DNA of 62,560 nucleotides from the NCBI GenBank assembly GCA_044506565.1, contig JBIQKN010000007.1, positions 1 through 62,560 of the forward strand, written 5' to 3'. Of this stretch, positions 24,143 to 32,699 are shown piece by piece. Source of the DNA: Croceibacterium_A sp044506565. Its GTDB lineage: Bacteria; Pseudomonadota; Alphaproteobacteria; Sphingomonadales; Sphingomonadaceae. Numbering within the stretch: position 1 is the first letter of the stretch; each line of letters starts with the position of its first letter. The notes below the pieces were generated by a model, which saw nothing but the letters and a program-made list of their open reading frames with translations, was not told the DNA's origin and searched no databases. Made by a program: the position numbers and the translations under genes.

Positions 24143-25246
24143 ATGGACGAGATGACCGAAAATCCTAATCTTTTCACGCCGTTCAAGCTTGGCGATCTTC
24201 AACTGAAGAACAGGATCGTGATGTCGCCCATGACTCGCGGGAGAACGCCTGGCGGTGTGCCGAATAGCCTCAACGTCGAGTATTACGCCGAGCGCGCCGC
24301 CGCCGGACTCATCGTCGCCGAGTCCACCGATATCTCTCCAGGCGCGGCGGGGTTCGTCGACAATCCAAAAATCTATGACGAAGAGCATGTGGACGGCTGG
24401 AAGCGGGTGACCGACGCCGTACATTCGAGGGGAGGCACGATCTTCCTCCAACTCTGGCATTGCGGCCATAACTCGCATCCCCTCATGCAGCCCGGTGGTG
24501 GCCGCCCTTTTGGCCCTTCGGCAATCCCGGCCAAAGGCAGCGTCATAACACCAAGAGGCCGGTTGCCGGTCGGCACCCCGCGCGCCCTTGAAATCACCGA
24601 AGTACCGGCATTGCTCGAGGAATATCGTCACGCCGCGGTCTGCGCGAAGAAGGCGGGCTTCGACGGCGTGGAAGTGCACGCGGGGAATGGGTACCTGCTG
24701 GACCAGTTCCTTCGCGATTCCACCAACAAGCGGACCGACCAGTATGGCGGGCCGCCGGAGAACCGGCGCCGCCTCCTGATGGAAGTGGTTGAGGCGGTGT
24801 TCGACGTCTGGGACAGGTCCAGAGTTGGCGTGCGGCTGTCGCCGACCAATCCGTCCAACTACGAGATTTTCGATTCCAATCCCACCGAGCTCTATGCCAG
24901 CGTGGCGGATGGGCTACGGGAGCTGAACGTCGGCTACCTGAATGTCGTGGAGGGTACGACAAGCGCAACCCAGGATCCTGCGCTGTTTGACTATATTGCA
25001 TTGAGAAAGCGATTTGGCGGGGTCTACATCGCCAACAATCGCTACACTTTCGAACGCGGCAACGAGGCCGTCGGAAGCGGACGTGCGGATTTGGTGTCCT
25101 TCGGACGCCCCTTCATCGCCAATCCCGATCTCGTTGAGAGGTTCAGGCGCGGGGCCCCGCTGAACGAGTTCGATCTGTCCACCAAGTTCGCAAAGGGGCG
25201 CGTCGGCTACGTCGACTATCCCAAGCTCGACCAGCTCGGTTCCTAA
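24143..25246 (+). CDS. Old Yellow Enzyme family NADH:flavin oxidoreductase (copy 2)
   Basis: A 367-residue paralogue of OYE1, 17 bases after the MFS gene. ATG 24143 or ATG 24152 (MTENPNLFTPFKLGD) may be the start; neither has a strong ribosome binding site. It keeps the same landmarks: IVMSPMTRGRTPGGVPNSLN, LWHCGHNSH, FGPSAIPAKG, HAGNGYLLDQFLRDSTNKR and FGRPFIANPDLVERFRRGAPL. Copies 1 and 2 align over the full length with only small gaps and clearly came from one ancestor. They may act on different double bonds of one substrate or on different stereoisomers. Its position in the receptor operon places it under the LacI operator. Confidence 0.92.
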   Translation: MDEMTENPNLFTPFKLGDLQLKNRIVMSPMTRGRTPGGVPNSLNVEYYAERAAAGLIVAESTDISPGAAGFVDNPKIYDEEHVDGWKRVTDAVHSRGGTIFLQLWHCGHNSHPLMQPGGGRPFGPSAIPAKGSVITPRGRLPVGTPRALEITEVPALLEEYRHAAVCAKKAGFDGVEVHAGNGYLLDQFLRDSTNKRTDQYGGPPENRRRLLMEVVEAVFDVWDRSRVGVRLSPTNPSNYEIFDSNPTELYASVADGLRELNVGYLNVVEGTTSATQDPALFDYIALRKRFGGVYIANNRYTFERGNEAVGSGRADLVSFGRPFIANPDLVERFRRGAPLNEFDLSTKFAKGRVGYVDYPKLDQLGS

Positions 25247-25401
25247 CTATGATGCACTCCTGGTACCAGGAAGCGCAAGCTTGCACTTTCAGCATCTTGA
25301 TCCGTCAACCTTCCAGTTTGTCTCGGCCCTATCTCGCCGGCGTCTTCTTCGAATGCTCGCAAGCTGTCCTGGCACCGGTGCGCTAGGGTGGAGAAGGCGA
25401 T

Positions 25402-26616
25402 TTGTTCCGCAGGCCAAAACTCGGCATGACGTCTCGCCTTACTGTAGGCCTGCTGGCGCTGTTGGCCGCGTGCAGCGCGCTCGCATCGATCTCAATCCAC
25501 ATGCTCGTTCCGGCCCTTCCAGGAATTGCCCGCGAGTTCGAATCCTCCGAACCGATGGTTCAATTGACGATCACTGCATTCCTGCTCGCGTTGGGCGCGG
25601 GGCAGTTGGTAGCCGGGCCAGCTTGCGACCGCATTGGCAGAAAACCGGTCCTTCTTGCCGGAATGGTCATGTTCCTCCTCGGTTCGGTCCTAGCCGCATT
25701 CTCGCAGAACGTCGGCCTGCTAATCGGCGCTCGGATCCTGCAGGCGCTCGGCGGTGCGGCCGGGCTCGTGTCGTCTCGCTCCGTCGTGTCGGACCTGGCC
25801 GCGCCACGCGAACGCGTCGCGAAGATGGCAGCCTTGTCGAGTGTGATGCTACTGTCGCCCGCGCTCGCGCCCTTGATCGGCGGCGCTGTCAACGCCGTTG
25901 CCGGTTGGAGGCAAATATTCTGGCTCCTCGGCGCATTGGCCGCATCGTGCTTAGCGCTATCAGCATTCAAGATCGGCGAGACCCGATCAAGAGATGCCGA
26001 AATAGAGCGTAATGCCCTGCGCGGTTTCGCAATCTTGCTATCCAGCCGCAGGTTCCTCCGTTATGCTGGGGCTACATCGTGCGCCAGCGCGGCACTCTAT
26101 ATCTTTCTTTCCGGCTCCGCCTTCCTGCTAAGCAGACGCTACGGACTTTCGTCCGAAGAAGCAGGCTTTTGCTACGCTCTGATCGCCGGTTCGGGGCTTA
26201 TTGGGACATTCTGCGCGAAGCGGCTGGAGCAGCTGGGGGATGCCTTTCGATGCGGGCTGGCACTTATTGTTGCGGGAGCGGCTTCGATGGCGATCGCGGT
26301 TCCGCTCGGTCTTGATCACGTCGCTGCTTTCGTGGGTCCGATGCTGATCGTCGGCGTGGGTGCGGGCATATCGGCCCCGGCCGGGCTTGCAGGCGCGATG
26401 CACGCGGTCCCCAACCTGCGCAGCACGGGGGTGAGCCTAGCCGGAGCATTGCAGATGATGACCAGCGGCACAGCCGCGACACTGGTTGGCTACCTCGGGC
26501 AGCCGACCGTCGGCCTCCTTTCTGTGACGATTTTGGCCGCCAGCTTGCTCGCCCTCGCCATCGCGCCAGCCGGAGCGGCGGTTATCGGCGACGGAGACGA
26601 ATTGCAGCTCTATTAA
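25402..26616 (+). CDS. MFS transporter of the Bcr/CflA (drug:H+ antiporter) type
   Basis: A 404-residue MFS protein. TTG 25402 has ggagaag six bases upstream and is preferred; ATG 25426 is possible. The N-terminal half shows the Bcr/CflA pattern: LVPALPGIAREF, AFLLALGAGQLVAGPACDRIGRKPVLLAG in helices 2-3, and ILQALGGAAGLVSSRSVV. Such proteins usually export small molecules, so this may remove a toxic intermediate. Its 3' end overlaps the convergent CoA-transferase gene: the TTAA at 26613-26616 supplies both stop codons. Confidence 0.88.
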   Translation: MFRRPKLGMTSRLTVGLLALLAACSALASISIHMLVPALPGIAREFESSEPMVQLTITAFLLALGAGQLVAGPACDRIGRKPVLLAGMVMFLLGSVLAAFSQNVGLLIGARILQALGGAAGLVSSRSVVSDLAAPRERVAKMAALSSVMLLSPALAPLIGGAVNAVAGWRQIFWLLGALAASCLALSAFKIGETRSRDAEIERNALRGFAILLSSRRFLRYAGATSCASAALYIFLSGSAFLLSRRYGLSSEEAGFCYALIAGSGLIGTFCAKRLEQLGDAFRCGLALIVAGAASMAIAVPLGLDHVAAFVGPMLIVGVGAGISAPAGLAGAMHAVPNLRSTGVSLAGALQMMTSGTAATLVGYLGQPTVGLLSVTILAASLLALAIAPAGAAVIGDGDELQLY

Positions 26617-27848
26617 GCCAGAGAATAACCCCAGCTCTTGGTCGTAGCAGGCGTTCGCGGCGAGGAAGTGGTCAGCCAACGGCGGATTTCGGCTTCGTCC
26701 TCTCCCGCGCGAGGCACTCGCCCGACCTCCCATCGAAATGACGCCATCTTCATACCGGGACCGACGACGGCGGCGCGTTTCCCGCCAGCCGCCGGTAACT
26801 CTTGAGGAAGCTCGCGAAATAGCTCGCGGTCCCAAAGTCCGGGCAGATTACACGCTTCCTCGACAGTTCGAACCATGCCGCAGGGCAAGCCACCTGTGCT
26901 GAGAAGGTGTTCCCAGTGAGCAGCGGGCTGAGATGCGAAAAGGGCTGCGAGATCGTCGTTCAGGGCGGCAGCGTTTTCCAGGCGGGCCAACGGCGAACTG
27001 TACCGATGATCCGCGAGCCATTGCTCCCGCCCAACCAGTCGGACGAACTTTTCAAACTGGGCTTGCTGCACCACCCCGAGAGAGACTTGCCTTCCATCGG
27101 AGCAGATGAAAACCCCGGAAGTCGGCTGACCACTGTAGCCGGTGTTACCTGTCCTCCCGAGCGCTTTGCCGCTGACGAGATAGGGTGTAACCGCGGATGT
27201 CATGAAGGCGAGCGTGGCATCGAGCATCGAGACGTCGATGAACTCTCCCTCGCCGCCGCGCGTGTCGCGGCGATACAGTGCGGCAAGAATTGCGAACGCC
27301 GCGGCCTGCGCAGTCAGGGTGTCGACAAGCGGGAAGCCTACCCGGGTCGGCGGATCACCGTCTTCGCCGTTCAGTGACATCATGCCGCTCGTGGCCTGCA
27401 CGATATTGTCGATAGCTGGCCACTCTCGTAGAGGGCCCTCCTGTCCATAGCCGGACACTGAACAATAGATGAGATCAGAGTTTCGCTTGATCAGCGGCTC
27501 GTACCCGAGGCCGAGGCGAGCTATCACCCCAGGACGGAAATTCTCGATAAGAACATCGGCGCGATCGACTATTTGCAGCGCTGTCTCGTGATCGTCCGCA
27601 TCTTTCAGGTCGAGCTGAATGGACTTTTTTCCAGCATTGGCCGAAACGAACGCTGGCGAGAGCCCTTCGCACTCGGGACCGCACCGATAATCCCGCATCG
27701 CATCCCCGCGACCGGGCGCTTCGATCTTGACCACTGTCGCGCCCAGCGTGACCAGCAGGTGTGTCGCCAGCGGTCCTGCCATGACGTGAGAGAAGTCAGC
27801 GACCACGATGCCGTCCAAGGGCCCGCAGGCGCGTGGAGATTGTTGCAA
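26613..27848 (-). CDS. Class III CoA-transferase (CaiB/BaiF family)
   Basis: Family III acyl-CoA transferase of 411 residues. TTG 27848 is the start, with ggagaag upstream and no suitable ATG. Motifs are LDGIVVADFSHVMAGPLATHLLVTLGATVVKIEAP, NAGKKSIQLDLK, DVLIENFRPGVI, and FIDVSMLDATL, in which Asp is the expected catalytic residue that forms the aspartyl-CoA anhydride. C-terminal LPCGMVRTVEE is also typical. It should transfer CoA from one acyl-CoA to a free acid, activating the substrate for the dehydratase-like pair upstream, as CaiB-, FldA- or HadA-type enzymes do. It is the last gene of the six-gene minus-strand operon. Confidence 0.92.
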   Translation of the reverse strand: MQQSPRACGPLDGIVVADFSHVMAGPLATHLLVTLGATVVKIEAPGRGDAMRDYRCGPECEGLSPAFVSANAGKKSIQLDLKDADDHETALQIVDRADVLIENFRPGVIARLGLGYEPLIKRNSDLIYCSVSGYGQEGPLREWPAIDNIVQATSGMMSLNGEDGDPPTRVGFPLVDTLTAQAAAFAILAALYRRDTRGGEGEFIDVSMLDATLAFMTSAVTPYLVSGKALGRTGNTGYSGQPTSGVFICSDGRQVSLGVVQQAQFEKFVRLVGREQWLADHRYSSPLARLENAAALNDDLAALFASQPAAHWEHLLSTGGLPCGMVRTVEEACNLPGLWDRELFRELPQELPAAGGKRAAVVGPGMKMASFRWEVGRVPRAGEDEAEIRRWLTTSSPRTPATTKSWGYSLA

Positions 27849-27897
27849 TACTCTTCTCCGCTTGAGTGATGAGGTTAGTCGCTATCGGAACAGTGCG

Positions 27898-29175
27898 TCA
27901 TATGAGCCGCTCCTGCGCGAGGAAGGTTCTGAACATTCCGACCATTCGGTCGTGATCCCAGTTCGCCGGGTCGACCATATCGGCAGACACCTCCATGAGG
28001 GGGATCCCCAACTCACGAAGAGCGGCAGCGGTGATTTTCGTACCCGACTGGGAAAGCCGGTTCTCAGGGGGCACCAGCAAGATCGCTGCATCGATGGCGC
28101 AGCGCTTCGCTTCACTGATCATCCACCCGTTCATCCAGGGGGGCAGGTGCAGTACCTCGTTGGCCGAACACAGGCGGCTGGCGAGTGCTTCCATCGGCCG
28201 ATCCTTAATGGCCCGGATGTACTGCGGCCCTGCGAAGGGCATGTACATCGACCACACGAAGACCGCGCCAAAGGCTTCCTCGAGCGACTGGTAAAAGCTC
28301 GAGTCATGCCAGAGTCCCGCGCCAATCCACATCAGCCGGACCCGTTCATTTTGGCAGGCGCCGATCCCGGCATCAACACGCGCCCGAACCTCGTCGCGAA
28401 CCCGCTTGGCGTGGCTCACCGCCCAATCCGAGCCGCGATGCCACTGCGGGATCATGACGTTTGGCATCTGGTCGACGATTGAGACGGGGCAGGGCCGCGT
28501 CGAGCCTATGAGCCTGGCGGCTTCGGCGATGTACCCTTCCTGCTCGTTGATCCGGCCCATCAGATGCCGGAAGCGCCCTTCGTCAAAGCTGCGACCAGTT
28601 ATCTCCTCCACACGAGTGATGAGGCGTCGCGTCTCCGCTGCCATCAGGGCAATGCGGTCGGCCTGGTAGACTTCGTCCCAATGCTCGTTCGAACGGTCGA
28701 ACCAGTCGATTTCCTTGTGTGTCCAGGCGGGCGCTTCGAAGCAGAATAGTTCCGTATCGAGAACACGCGCCCATTCGGAAAAGACGTGCTGGATGCAATC
28801 GCAGGAGAGCCGCGCGAGCAGCATCGTCGGCTTCGGCAATCCGCCCCATGGAGCGGTAGCGGGATCGTTGGCTAGCGAACACGCCAGGCCGAGCGAACAA
28901 TATCGGCAGCTGTTGCGTGGATAACCCAATTCCACCATGCGGTCGAAATAAGGGCCGGCCATTTGCTTGGCGGAGATGTAGGCCGACCACCACTGGTTGC
29001 TGACCAGTGGAATGTCCATCGCGTGGAAGATTTCGTGCGGTGTGTCCGCCTGGGCGACGACGAAAGGCTCGCCACGTTCGATCACCCTCTCCTTCAAGGT
29101 CTTCCCAAACCCCTTCTGGAACGCGAGGGCTGCGCCTGTCGCTTCAAGCTGCTTACGCGCACCTTGCTGGCTCAT
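27898..29175 (-). CDS. 2-hydroxyacyl-CoA dehydratase / benzoyl-CoA reductase family subunit A
   Basis: A 425-residue protein of the HgdB/HadB/BcrB superfamily. ATG 29175 forms TGATG with the upstream stop; a GTG three bases earlier is possible. Cys residues 90, 93 and 99 (NSCRYCSLGLAC) and the pair in LSCDCIQ correspond to the first two cluster-ligand regions of the family. In the C-terminal third, where relatives usually carry another ligand Cys, this protein reads PENRLSQSG before ELGIPLMEV. The family uses [4Fe-4S] clusters for radical dehydration or ring reduction and needs an activator ATPase, which is not encoded here. A 49-base gap leads to the CoA-transferase. Confidence 0.82.
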   Translation of the reverse strand: MSQQGARKQLEATGAALAFQKGFGKTLKERVIERGEPFVVAQADTPHEIFHAMDIPLVSNQWWSAYISAKQMAGPYFDRMVELGYPRNSCRYCSLGLACSLANDPATAPWGGLPKPTMLLARLSCDCIQHVFSEWARVLDTELFCFEAPAWTHKEIDWFDRSNEHWDEVYQADRIALMAAETRRLITRVEEITGRSFDEGRFRHLMGRINEQEGYIAEAARLIGSTRPCPVSIVDQMPNVMIPQWHRGSDWAVSHAKRVRDEVRARVDAGIGACQNERVRLMWIGAGLWHDSSFYQSLEEAFGAVFVWSMYMPFAGPQYIRAIKDRPMEALASRLCSANEVLHLPPWMNGWMISEAKRCAIDAAILLVPPENRLSQSGTKITAAALRELGIPLMEVSADMVDPANWDHDRMVGMFRTFLAQERLI

Positions 29176-30269
29176 CACAGGTCGAGCCCTTCCAGAAAGG
29201 CGGCAATTTCGTCGCCTGCGCCATCACGACAGAACCAGTCGCGCGACGACATAACGAGGCAAGGTATGCCGGCGGCGTGAAGCGCGGCGGTCTGCCTGGG
29301 AATGTGCCAACCGCTGACCTCGTCCTCGCCGATGACCCAGATGATGACCGCCTGTGCCCCGGTGATACGCGTGCGCTCCATGAGGCGGTGCGACTGGTCG
29401 CGCACCGACCTCGGTGTCGTCACTGCACGGTGCGAGTTCGCACCGATCAACTCGACGGCGGGACGGCCGTCCGGGTCGATGGGGCAGCCGAGCCGATCGA
29501 GTGCCAGATCGTGGGTCTCTCCCACGACCGTCCATCCGGCGCGCTCGACCGCCAGGTGCAACCGATGATCGGGTGGCGGGGTACCTGCCAACATCACCCG
29601 ACCGTATCCCAGCGTCGTGACGCTGGGCCGCTGGATCAATTCCAGCGGCGCATCAGTGTCTAAAGCGAACCGTGCAATCTTCTCATGAAAAGGTCCGTGC
29701 CCCGATCGTTGCACGTCCAGATCCGCGAGCAATGACCGGCGCACATTCGATCGAACGATGCCTTCGCGTAGCGCAGCGTCATCCAGCTCAAGCTTTGCAC
29801 AAAGGGTGCGCAAGGCGTTGATGGTGTGAGCGAGGCTTTCGCAACGCGGCTGATACGCGCAATCGTAGACAAGCGGAGTGGGGCCCGTAGCCGCCCCGGC
29901 GCGCTGCATCTCGCTCAGATAATAATACAGTCTCTGAAAGGGGTCGAAACCACGTGAGAAAATCACATGGCGCAGGTGATTAAAGTCACCCCGCAGCCAC
30001 CCCTCGACGATTGCGCGCGCGATCGGCGGAAACTTGCTCTCCAACACCCTGTCGGCCAGAGGAGTCGTCTCGTAAGTCCACCAGGGAAGATGAACAGCCT
30101 CACAGCCAGGCGAACAAAGGATATCGTCAGGAATGTCGAATCCTACGTATCCGACTTGCGCTTGATTGCTCGGCAGAGGCTCGGCGAGCATCTGGTCTAG
30201 GATCGTCTCATCAATTGTCAGGGCTTGAACGGGTCTGGCGCCCGGAGAGCCGTCGCGACACAGATGCAT
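29175..30269 (-). CDS. 2-hydroxyacyl-CoA dehydratase / benzoyl-CoA reductase family subunit B
   Basis: A 364-residue partner subunit, translationally coupled to subunit A. ATG 30269 lacks a good ribosome binding site, so the true start may be slightly further in. The N-terminal VGYVGFDIPDDILCSPGCEAVHLPWW resembles the substrate-entry segment of HgdA/HadC-type subunits, and PLVYDCAYQPRCES matches the central Cys region. In the C-terminal part AVIIWVIGEDEVSGWHIP precedes AGIPCLVM, where relatives have a ligand Cys in a KFC-like motif; here none is present. It is diverged from characterised enzymes and the cluster may be altered or lost. Family level is fairly sure, activity is not. Confidence 0.75.
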   Translation of the reverse strand: MHLCRDGSPGARPVQALTIDETILDQMLAEPLPSNQAQVGYVGFDIPDDILCSPGCEAVHLPWWTYETTPLADRVLESKFPPIARAIVEGWLRGDFNHLRHVIFSRGFDPFQRLYYYLSEMQRAGAATGPTPLVYDCAYQPRCESLAHTINALRTLCAKLELDDAALREGIVRSNVRRSLLADLDVQRSGHGPFHEKIARFALDTDAPLELIQRPSVTTLGYGRVMLAGTPPPDHRLHLAVERAGWTVVGETHDLALDRLGCPIDPDGRPAVELIGANSHRAVTTPRSVRDQSHRLMERTRITGAQAVIIWVIGEDEVSGWHIPRQTAALHAAGIPCLVMSSRDWFCRDGAGDEIAAFLEGLDL

Positions 30270-30286
30270 GCGTGAACCCAGCAGAA

Positions 30287-31087
30287 CTAAGGGAACACCC
30301 GGACGATGGCCCGGCGCTCGACCCAGTCTTCGATCCCGTCCGGTTCAGCCGCGTCTTCCGCCCTCACGATCACCGCGACGTCCTTCAATCCAGCGCCGTT
30401 CAGTGCCTCCTCGAGCGCCTGGCCCACCTGCGTTGCGCGGAGCCGCCCAATATCGGGCCGTTCGAGCAACATCGTGCCGTTTGTGAGCAAGGCGCCGCCG
30501 CGATAGCCCGTAACCTCCACGCGTCGCGCCCCCATTGCCAACGCGGCGTCATAGGCGGGGATCAGGTATTGGGGGTGCGTCGAGCCCAACGTCGCATCGA
30601 AGCGAAACGGCACTTCGAAGGTCGGCGCTCCCTCGACCGGGGGAACTTTGTCCAATTGCTCGGGACCCTGAATGGAGCCGAAAGCGAGACTGCCTGCGCT
30701 CGGACCCGGTGGGCGCGGTGGTGTGAACGGCAGGTCGAAGCGGGATTCGCGCGGCAACTCCTCGTTGCATTCGGGGGCAAGCTCGGGGAGTGGCGAGATG
30801 TGGACGTCGGCGAGCACGACGCCACCGCAGAGGGTCTCGTCGGTTACGATCCCTTCCACCAGCGCCTTGTGGCCCAGGTAGGGCGGGTGCACCCGACCTG
30901 AAATGTCGGTCTGGATGGTCAGGTAGTAGCGCGTGCCCTCGTAATCAGAGAGCCAACAGGGAACATTCTTGGTGTCGCGGATGATCGGGCAGGCCACGAA
31001 GCTGAGATGTTCGCCGACGGATTGTGCCGACGCCGGGGCGGTGATTAGGGGCAACATGCTGCCCAAGAAGATCCAGCGCAGGATCAC
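30287..31087 (-). CDS. Secreted protein with OmpA-like C-terminal domain
   Basis: A 266-residue exported protein. GTG 31087 overlaps the stop of the cytochrome gene (GTGA). A signal peptide ends at APASA-QS. The first 100 mature residues contain four Cys (FVACPII, VPCWLSD, TLCGGVV and PECNEE), likely in two disulfides. A proline-rich linker follows, then an OmpA-like fold from about residue 170 (AYDAALAMGARRVEVTGYRGG, LLERPDIGRLRATQVGQALEEAL, WVERRAIVRVFP). The usual peptidoglycan-binding Asp/Arg set is only partly recognisable. It may hold the di-heme cytochrome at the cell wall. I do not recognise the N-terminal domain. Confidence 0.72.
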   Translation of the reverse strand: MILRWIFLGSMLPLITAPASAQSVGEHLSFVACPIIRDTKNVPCWLSDYEGTRYYLTIQTDISGRVHPPYLGHKALVEGIVTDETLCGGVVLADVHISPLPELAPECNEELPRESRFDLPFTPPRPPGPSAGSLAFGSIQGPEQLDKVPPVEGAPTFEVPFRFDATLGSTHPQYLIPAYDAALAMGARRVEVTGYRGGALLTNGTMLLERPDIGRLRATQVGQALEEALNGAGLKDVAVIVRAEDAAEPDGIEDWVERRAIVRVFP

Positions 31088-32697
31088 AGAGCGCTCATGA
31101 ACGCGACCAGGTCGCGCCTCTCCTGTTCGGTGAAACCGATATTGTAGCGGCGGTCATAGAAGGTCACGACATCCTCTAGCGTCTGCGCGGAGCCATTCAC
31201 GAAATAGGGCGCGCGCGCGGCGAGCGCGCGCATCTGCTGCATCACGATCGCGCCGACATCTTCGCAGCGGCCAGATATCAACGCGCGTCCGGGATCCTGG
31301 GTATGGATGACCCGACCGTAGAACGGATGGGGCGGCACGTCGGCATCGCAGGTGATCCTGAACAGCGGCAAGGATTGGCGCGGCTCACCACGCGAATCCT
31401 GCGCATTCTCCATGGCATGTGGGAGATTAGTGGTCCCAAGGTCCACCCAACCGTTCGCTACATCCATGCCTGTCATGTGCATGTTGTGGCAGGTCGAGCA
31501 GGTCCGCTTCAGCGGGTTCCCCAGCCCCACTGTGTTGATATGCATTGAATCCCGGATCCAGAATGTGCGGTAGAAGAAGATGTCGTGGCCTCGGCGGATT
31601 GAGGCCCGGCGCTCCGCTTGGTCAATTGTCAGGTCCGCGGCGGGTACTTTCCAGGCATCGCCCATTGGAAAAACAAACATCCGCTCGTTGTTGCCCAGCG
31701 TCCCGGCGATCTGTGTCGACAAGTTCATCGGCCCGAATGCCATCGGCGCCTCGTCGTCGATCAGGCTGCCGGCCAGGTGGTCGTATGCCTGAGCTGAGAA
31801 CAGCGTGCTTTCGAACGCCACGACGCTATCTAGGAACGAGGCCGGCATTCTAGCCCGTTCGAGATGCGCGAACGCTGCCTGGTCTGCCTGCACCTTGAGC
31901 GTAGGATAGCGGGCGTCGGCCATCAGGTTCATGCTGACCAGCGCGCCGGTTTCCGGATCCCGAGCGGTCGCACGTCCATTCTTCTGAATGAATGGCAGGA
32001 TGAACGGGCCATTCATGTTCTGATGGGCGGTGTAGCGCGTGTTGGTCGCGGGTCGCGGCCGGCGGTAAACGGAAATCGCCGGATTGGGACTGTAGATGCC
32101 GTATACCGGATGGAGATTGCAGCCGGTCGGATCGCGCACCACCTCGATCGTGAATTCGGGATCGATCGGCTTTCCGTCCGCGTCACGCGGAGGCCAGGGG
32201 ATTGCAATGCGGAACAGCCCGCGCTCGAGGATCAATGAGTGAGATGCCGGATCTTCGGGCGGAAGGTTTGGACAATTCTGACCGTCGATCGGCGCGAACA
32301 CTGGATCGCGCCCCCCCGTACGCGTCCATCTCTCGCGGAGGCTTCGAACGGAGACAGACATCCCGTCCGCGGGCTGGTGGCAAGACACGCATGCGCGCCC
32401 GTTTCTGCCCTGTGGCTCGAAGAAGGGGTGGCCCTTGGTTCGCACGGGGCCGGCTGTGTTGAGGAAGCCCACGCGTCCAAATTCGTTGGCACTTTCGAAA
32501 TAGGTTGGCACGACTATGTCGCTGCCAGGCTCGATCCAGCGCAGCCGGTCTTCTTGTGTATTGCTCGCCGTAGCGGACCGCGCGCCGCCCGCGATGACAA
32601 AGGCGATAACGGCCAACGCGACGAACCAGCCCGCTCCGGGTGCCCGGCGCGTGGCCGCGCCCTCGGCAACTTGCGATCGAAAGGCTTCCGTCGGCAT
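31084..32697 (-). CDS. Di-heme c-type cytochrome (cytochrome c peroxidase/MauG-like superfamily)
   Basis: A 537-residue protein with an N-terminal membrane or signal segment (about residues 22-44) and two heme c motifs, CVSCH at residues 103-107 and CSTCH at 400-404. The long spacing, the C-terminal FYDRRYNIGFTEQERRDLVAFMSAL, and LPHAMENAQDS place it near the di-heme peroxidase/MauG/RoxA superfamily, though it is longer than CcpA and shorter than RoxA. It should act in the periplasm as an oxidase, peroxidase or electron acceptor. Its place directly after the P450 gene (2-base gap) suggests a joint role in oxidising the same substrate. Confidence 0.85.
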   Translation of the reverse strand: MPTEAFRSQVAEGAATRRAPGAGWFVALAVIAFVIAGGARSATASNTQEDRLRWIEPGSDIVVPTYFESANEFGRVGFLNTAGPVRTKGHPFFEPQGRNGRACVSCHQPADGMSVSVRSLRERWTRTGGRDPVFAPIDGQNCPNLPPEDPASHSLILERGLFRIAIPWPPRDADGKPIDPEFTIEVVRDPTGCNLHPVYGIYSPNPAISVYRRPRPATNTRYTAHQNMNGPFILPFIQKNGRATARDPETGALVSMNLMADARYPTLKVQADQAAFAHLERARMPASFLDSVVAFESTLFSAQAYDHLAGSLIDDEAPMAFGPMNLSTQIAGTLGNNERMFVFPMGDAWKVPAADLTIDQAERRASIRRGHDIFFYRTFWIRDSMHINTVGLGNPLKRTCSTCHNMHMTGMDVANGWVDLGTTNLPHAMENAQDSRGEPRQSLPLFRITCDADVPPHPFYGRVIHTQDPGRALISGRCEDVGAIVMQQMRALAARAPYFVNGSAQTLEDVVTFYDRRYNIGFTEQERRDLVAFMSAL

Positions 32698-32699
32698 GG

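Noticed and set aside
25271..25286. GCAAGCTTGC palindrome before the Bcr/CflA gene as a third LacI operator
   Set aside because: It lacks the central CG and the spacing of the two AAGCGCTT sites, so it is a different palindrome, probably chance.
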